NCBI GenBank assembly: GCA_900542055.1
Contig: UQMA01000020.1
Location: 1-28,605, forward strand
Source: an uncultured Azospirillum sp.
GTDB lineage: Bacteria; Pseudomonadota; Alphaproteobacteria; RF32; CAG-239
Direction: 5' to 3'
DNA length: 28,605 nt
Under the pieces are notes generated by a model. The model had not been told where the DNA came from. It was given only the letters and a program-made list of their open reading frames with translations, and searched no databases. This document shows positions 24,079-28,605 of this stretch, one piece after another. How positions within the stretch are numbered: position 1 is the first letter of the stretch; each line of letters begins with the position of its first letter. The position numbers and the translations under genes were made by a program.

Positions 24079-24882
24079 TTATTTTTTATATGGAGGGCGA
24101 TCCAGCCCTTTGGGAGAATATGTAAACACTTCATAACCATCTTTGGTAACGGCAAGAGAATGTTCAAATTGAGCAGAAAGAGTTTTATCGCGTGTAACCG
24201 CTGTCCAGCCGTTTGGCAAAATCAATCCGTCTTTACGCCCTATATTAATCATCGGTTCAATTGTAAAAATCATTCCCTCTTCCATAACAGGACCGGTTCC
24301 CTTTTTTCCGCAGTGCATAACGTTTGGGTTATCGTGAAAAACTTTTCCTACTCCGTGCCCACAAAACATATCAACAACCGAATAGCCGTATTTATGCGCA
24401 TATTCTTCAATAACCGCGCCAATATCACCGAAATGCGCCCCAGGTTTTACCACATCTATGCCGCGCATCATACATTCATAAGTTACATCGCACAAACGTG
24501 TTGCCTTCAATTTTGGTTTTCCGGCATAGTACATACGGCTTGTATCGCCGAACCATCCGTCAACAATAACCGTTACGTCAATATTCAAAATGTCACCTTC
24601 GGACAATTTTTGTTCCGGACTCGGTATGCCGTGGCAAATAACATGATTGAGAGAAATACAAGTATATTTCGGATAGCCGTGATAATTAATGCAGGCCGAA
24701 ATTCCGCCGTGTGAAGTTATATAATCATTGCACAAATTATCGAGATACTCCGTAGACACCCCCGGTTCCACATAATCCGTAATATAGTCTAAAACCTCTG
24801 CCGCCAAACGCCCTGCTTTGCGCATCCCCTCAAAATCTGACGGCTCATAAATGGTAATTCTGTCTTTATTTTTTCTGCTCAC
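24079..24882 (-). CDS. map: Type I methionine aminopeptidase
   Basis: Removes the N-terminal methionine from new proteins (267 residues). All five metal ligands are present: D102 (NIDVTV), D113 (GDTSRM), H176 (GHGVG), E209 (TIEPM) and E240 (QFEHS). The start codon is GTG (24882-24880), with GGAGG 7 nt upstream, and a perfect -10 TATAAT lies at 24929-24924. The radC gene follows directly. Confidence 0.96.
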   Translation of the reverse strand: MSRKNKDRITIYEPSDFEGMRKAGRLAAEVLDYITDYVEPGVSTEYLDNLCNDYITSHGGISACINYHGYPKYTCISLNHVICHGIPSPEQKLSEGDILNIDVTVIVDGWFGDTSRMYYAGKPKLKATRLCDVTYECMMRGIDVVKPGAHFGDIGAVIEEYAHKYGYSVVDMFCGHGVGKVFHDNPNVMHCGKKGTGPVMEEGMIFTIEPMINIGRKDGLILPNGWTAVTRDKTLSAQFEHSLAVTKDGYEVFTYSPKGLDRPPYKK

Positions 24883-24923
24883 TTTCGGCCTCCATTAATT
24901 TCGGTTTATTACGCTACACCCTC

Positions 24924-24952
24924 ATTATATTTTTTGCAACTGCAATCTTGAA
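24924..24952 (-). promoter_or_regulatory. Promoter of map-radC
   Basis: Minus strand perfect -10 TATAAT (24929-24924), 17 nt after a poor -35 TTCAAG (24952-24947). It lies about 40 nt before the GTG start of map. Confidence 0.45.
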
Positions 24953-25011
24953 GATACACAGCTGATAGCTATCTTTAAATTAAAGTATTTATTAAGGAAA
25001 GGCAAAGATTG

Positions 25012-25503
25012 ATGAAAATAGATTTTTCAAAATTAATATATTGTTACATTATTGTATTTATTGCTATGGCCGCCGGCGGATATTACAATAACTTCGGTCT
25101 TGTTAATTGGTATGACGCTATTGAAAAACCTGAAATAACGCCTCCTAACAGCGTATTTCCTATTGTCTGGACAATTTTATACGCCTTAATTGCATTGGCG
25201 TTTTATCTTGCTTTTCACTTCGAAAAATCAGACAAAAAACGCCAGCGCCTGAACAGCTGGTTTTTGGGACTGATGTTTTTGCACATTGTTTGGAGCTATG
25301 CGTTTTTCTATACCGGCTATATAGCTATGGCGCTGATTGTCATTATCGCAATTGATATTCTCAGCTATATGATTTTAATGGCTTTTTGGTCTGTATCCGG
25401 CGTTTCGGCTCTGCTCTTCTTTCCATATTTTATTTGGATTTTATTTGCCACTTACCTCAACGCCGCTTTTATTAACCTCAACGGCTATATCATTGCTCTT
25501 TAA
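25012..25503 (+). CDS. tspO: TspO/MBR-family membrane protein
   Basis: A 163-residue integral membrane protein with five hydrophobic helices. Family features: NWYDAIEKPEITPPNSVFPIVWT (Trp-Tyr, then KPxxxPP, then VFxxVWTxLY) in the first half and tryptophan- and asparagine-rich stretches (LNSWFLGLMFLHIVWSYAFF, ATYLNAAFINLN) later. TspO proteins bind porphyrins and, in some alphaproteobacteria, tune pigment and tetrapyrrole genes in response to oxygen. The role here is not shown. Start ATG at 25012 with AAGGAAAGG upstream, preferred over the TTG one codon earlier. Divergent from map. Confidence 0.92.
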   Translation: MKIDFSKLIYCYIIVFIAMAAGGYYNNFGLVNWYDAIEKPEITPPNSVFPIVWTILYALIALAFYLAFHFEKSDKKRQRLNSWFLGLMFLHIVWSYAFFYTGYIAMALIVIIAIDILSYMILMAFWSVSGVSALLFFPYFIWILFATYLNAAFINLNGYIIAL

Positions 25504-25592
25504 TAATGATTTTTCGCTTGCTATTAACAGGTTTTTGCATTAAAAATGTGGGTTAGTTTTTAAGAGGCAAAAATAGAGGTTTAATAAAAGTT

Positions 25593-28223
25593 ATGACTAC
25601 AACGGTAAATGAGATTAGAAGCACTTTTCTTAATTATTTCGGCAAAAACGGACACAAAATCGTTCCGTCTTCGCCTTTGGTGCCCGATAATGACCCGACT
25701 TTAATGTTTACAAACTCCGGCATGGTTCAATTTAAGAATATTTTGGCCGGAAACGAAACCAGAGATTATACCCGTGCGACAACTGCGCAAAAATCAGTGC
25801 GCGCCGGCGGAAAACATAATGATTTGGACAGTGTCGGATACGATGTCCGCCACCACACGTTTTTTGAAATGCTGGGAAACTTTTCTTTCGGCGATTATTT
25901 TAAAGAAGGAGCTATTTCCTATGCTTGGGAACTTTTAACTAAAGAATTTGATATTCCTAAAGAAAAATTGGCTGTTACAATTTATCATAACGACGATGAA
26001 GCCTATAATCTGTGGAAAAAAATATCAGGTTTATCCGATGACCGCATTATCCGTATTGCCACCAAAGATAATTTTTGGCAAATGGGCGATACCGGTCCTT
26101 GCGGTCCATGTTCCGAAATCTTTTATGATCATGGCCCTGAAGTTTGGGGCGGTCTGCCCGGAACTCCTGAAGAAGACGGAGATCGTTTTATCGAAATTTG
26201 GAATTTGGTTTTCGATCAGTTTGAAGATTTGCCGGACGGTAGCCGCATCAATTTAAGAAAGCCCTCTATTGATACCGGTATGGGGTTGGAACGCATTGCC
26301 GCAATCTTGCAAGGCGTACATTCAAATTTTGATATTGATTTATTCCAAAATTTAATCAAAGCCATTGCTGATATTGCAAATTCAGATCCAAAAGGAAAAT
26401 TGCAGGCTTCGCACAATGTTATCGCCGACCATATGCGCTCGGCCGCTTTTTTGATTGCCGATGGTGTTTTACCGTCCAATGAAGGCCGCGGTTACGTCTT
26501 GCGCCGCATTATGCGCCGCGCTATGCGTCATGTTCATTTACTGGGTGTAAACGAACCGATGATGTACAAATTGCTGCCTGCTTTGCAAAAAGAAATGGGC
26601 GAAGCCTATCCTGAACTTTACCGCGCTGAAGCTCTAATTACCGAAACCCTTAAAACCGAAGAAAGCAAATTTATCCGCACTCTTGAAAAAGGTCTTAAAC
26701 TCCTTGATGATGAAACATCTTCAATGCAGGCAGGAGATACTCTCAAAGGCGAAACAGCTTTCAAACTGTATGATACTTATGGTTTTCCTCTTGATTTAAC
26801 TCAAGATGCCTTAAAAGCAAAAGACATTCATGTCGATGTTGAAGGTTTTGACGCTGCAATGGAAAAACAACGCGCCGAAGCCCGCAAAAATTGGGCCGGC
26901 AGCGGTGACGAAGGTGTTGAAAAAATTTGGTTTGACGTTTTTGACAAACTCGGAAAAAGTGAATTTTTGGGCTATACTTGCACGAAAGCTGATGCCGAAA
27001 TCAAAACTTTGGTTCAAAATTCACAAATCGTCGACAGCGTAAAAGATGGTGATTTTTATCTGGTTGCCAATCAGACTCCGTTTTATGGTGAATCCGGCGG
27101 ACAAATCGGGGATATTGGTTTGATAAAAGGCAAAAACTTTACCGCTGAAGTTATCGACACCAAGAAAAAAATTGATGGTATGATTGTTCATGTCTGCAAA
27201 ATGATTAAAGGCGAGGCAAAAGTTGGTGATTTTGCAAGTTTTGAAGTTGATGAAATCATCCGCAACAAAATTCGTGCCAATCACTCTGTCACTCACTTGC
27301 TGCACCGCGCTTTACGTGAAATTTTAGGCGAACATGTCACCCAAAAAGGTTCTATGGTCGCCGCCGATAGAGCACGTTTTGATATTTCACACCCAAAACA
27401 GATTACAAATGAAGAATTACGCCGCGCTGAAAATATGGTTAACGAAGCTGTTCGCCACAACTATAAATGCGTTACAAGAATTATGTCGCCTGACGAAGCC
27501 GTCAAAACAGGCGCTATGGCTCTGTTTGGTGAAAAATACGGCGATATGGTTCGTGTTGTCAGTATGGAAGATGGTGACGAAGTATTTTCACGCGAACTCT
27601 GCGGCGGTACTCATGTTAAAGCAACCGGTGATATCGGATATTTTAACATTATCGGCGAAACAGCCGTTGCTGCAGGTATCAGACGTATTGAATTTATGAC
27701 AGGCAATTCTGCTGAAAAATTTGTTCAGGATGAAGAAGACAAATTGCACAGAATCAGCCACGCTTTGAAAACAAATGTTAATGATCTTGAAAACCGCATT
27801 AATCAGCTGTTGGAAGAAAAGAAAAAACTCGAAACCGATATTTTCAATTTGAAAAAATTCTTTGTAAGCAACAAAACTGCTGATAACAAAGAAAAAATAG
27901 AAGAAGTTAACGGTATTAAATTTGTTGCCAAAAAGTTGGAAAATATTCCGGCAAAAGAATTAAAAGCGTTTATTGATGAAATAAAACAACAAATCGGAAG
28001 CGGTGTTATCGCTTTATTCTCCAACAATGAAGGTAAAGTTTCGGCTGTTATCGGTGTAACCGATGATTTGACTGAAAAATATTCTGCAAACGTTATGGTA
28101 AAAACAATTGCTCCGTTTATCGGTGCCAATGGCGGCGGCGGAAGACCTGATTTGGCTCAAACCGGCGGATCCGATATAACCAAGCTGGATGAAGCCATTT
28201 CTGCTTTGAAACAAATTATATAA
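25593..28223 (+). CDS. alaS: Alanyl-tRNA synthetase
   Basis: Charges tRNA-Ala with alanine (876 residues, normal length). The class II catalytic domain starts IRSTFLNYFGKNGHKIVPSS, with motif 2 near TFFEMLGNFSFGDYFK. The editing domain carries the zinc ligands HSVTHLLH (near 566-573) and CGGTH (near 670). The C-terminal C-Ala part, including a charged coiled coil (LENRINQLLEEKKKLETDI) and GGGGRPDLAQTGG, is intact. Ribosome site AGAGG lies 12-16 nt upstream. It is monocistronic, with a terminator after the stop. Confidence 0.98.
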   Translation: MTTTVNEIRSTFLNYFGKNGHKIVPSSPLVPDNDPTLMFTNSGMVQFKNILAGNETRDYTRATTAQKSVRAGGKHNDLDSVGYDVRHHTFFEMLGNFSFGDYFKEGAISYAWELLTKEFDIPKEKLAVTIYHNDDEAYNLWKKISGLSDDRIIRIATKDNFWQMGDTGPCGPCSEIFYDHGPEVWGGLPGTPEEDGDRFIEIWNLVFDQFEDLPDGSRINLRKPSIDTGMGLERIAAILQGVHSNFDIDLFQNLIKAIADIANSDPKGKLQASHNVIADHMRSAAFLIADGVLPSNEGRGYVLRRIMRRAMRHVHLLGVNEPMMYKLLPALQKEMGEAYPELYRAEALITETLKTEESKFIRTLEKGLKLLDDETSSMQAGDTLKGETAFKLYDTYGFPLDLTQDALKAKDIHVDVEGFDAAMEKQRAEARKNWAGSGDEGVEKIWFDVFDKLGKSEFLGYTCTKADAEIKTLVQNSQIVDSVKDGDFYLVANQTPFYGESGGQIGDIGLIKGKNFTAEVIDTKKKIDGMIVHVCKMIKGEAKVGDFASFEVDEIIRNKIRANHSVTHLLHRALREILGEHVTQKGSMVAADRARFDISHPKQITNEELRRAENMVNEAVRHNYKCVTRIMSPDEAVKTGAMALFGEKYGDMVRVVSMEDGDEVFSRELCGGTHVKATGDIGYFNIIGETAVAAGIRRIEFMTGNSAEKFVQDEEDKLHRISHALKTNVNDLENRINQLLEEKKKLETDIFNLKKFFVSNKTADNKEKIEEVNGIKFVAKKLENIPAKELKAFIDEIKQQIGSGVIALFSNNEGKVSAVIGVTDDLTEKYSANVMVKTIAPFIGANGGGGRPDLAQTGGSDITKLDEAISALKQII

Positions 28224-28246
28224 GTTTCATTAACTTAGCAAATACT

Positions 28247-28282
28247 AAAAACAGCACTAATATTATATTGGTGCTGTTTTGC
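28247..28282 (+). terminator. Terminator of alaS
   Basis: AAAACAGCAC (28248-28257) pairs with GTGCTGTTTT (28271-28280), extended inward by A/T pairs. The T run closes the hairpin, 24 nt after the alaS stop. Confidence 0.8.
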
Positions 28283-28329
28283 TATTTAAAACTCAAATTT
28301 TACTTATTTCATCAACAGTTTTTCTCCTC

Positions 28330-28376
28330 CCCGTCATCGTTTTGGGCGAACTTATAAGCGTTCTTTCCGTCATTCC
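28330..28376 (-). repeat. Inverted, diverged copy of the left-end repeat
   Basis: CGAACTTATAAGCGTT (28347-28362) is the exact reverse complement of 99-114. TTTCCGTCAT and GTCATC on either side also match the left repeat unit, apart from a 6-nt deletion. It is the same dispersed intergenic element in opposite orientation. Confidence 0.75.
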
Positions 28377-28461
28377 TTGTTTTTGAATACCCTTACAAAT
28401 GCCCACTTCTCTTCCCATCATCCTCTTTTTGTATGCGCTCAAAATACTCCTCCCCCTCATT

Positions 28462-28605
28462 GTCATCGCTCGATTTTATGTTCAGCAATGTGGCTGCTTT
28501 TCCACTATGCGTCATCGCTCGATTTTATGTTCAGCAATGCGGCTGCTTTTCCCCTATGCGTCATCGCTCGATTTTGCGCTCTGCAAAATCGTCCAGCGAT
28601 CTTCG
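28462..28605. repeat. 49-bp tandem repeat with a terminal hairpin
   Basis: Two near-identical 49-bp units (28462-28510, 28511-28559) begin GTCATCGCTCGATTTTATG. They differ by 3 bases. A third copy starts at 28560 and diverges after 16 bases into a 9-bp hairpin CGATTTTGC/GCAAAATCG (28569-28591). No reading frame is supported. The array runs to the window end, so its full length is unknown. Confidence 0.8.

Noticed and set aside
28462..28605. Possible CRISPR array at the right end
   Set aside because: The 49-bp units repeat over their full length, with no variable spacers.

Overview
The window is a piece of chromosome from a low-GC alphaproteobacterium, probably uncultured or host-associated. 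The evidence is the F1 ATP synthase operon (atpHAGDC) separated from F0 and lying next to priA, a SPOR-protein/M50-peptidase/nagZ cluster, a molybdopterin-binding/nucleotidyltransferase fusion of a type I associate with alphaproteobacteria, and the divergence pattern of the housekeeping proteins. The taxonomic placement is inference, since no rRNA is present.

Layout. 1-210: 46-bp tandem repeats and the atp terminator. 211-5029 (minus): atpH-atpA-atpG-atpD-atpC, tightly packed. 5094-7265 (minus): priA. 7266-7716: a gene-free stretch holding a strong minus-strand promoter, a candidate structured small RNA of about 190 nt and terminators. 7717-9399: a 76-residue unknown protein divergent from xerC, then a small lipoprotein facing xerC across a shared terminator. 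9540-11165: a MocA-like fusion. 11174-13745 (minus): SPOR protein, M50 protease and nagZ, translationally coupled. 13828-17487 (plus): xth, a short RNase R and an S41 peptidase without a PDZ domain, overlapping end to end. 17488-18798: accessory stretch with a run of small hairpins, a von Willebrand A protein and a short, probably broken ORF. 18799-23132 (minus): a five-gene defence operon. 23247-23323 (minus): tRNA-Pro. 23382-24880 (minus): radC and map. 25012-28223 (plus): tspO and alaS. 28224-28605: the alaS terminator and 49-bp tandem repeats, including an inverted copy of the repeat at the left end.

The most notable region is the defence operon, transcribed away from the 3' end of tRNA-Pro. 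It begins with the pneumococcal DpnII gene order (Dam-like methylase, DpnA-like methylase, DpnII-like endonuclease). It then continues, through 4-nt stop/start overlaps, into a four-helix membrane protein and a DGQHR (DndB/ParB-like) protein. The first three genes make a GATC restriction-modification system. The last two look like an additional coupled two-gene module of unknown function. I see no integrase, transposase, CRISPR array or rRNA.
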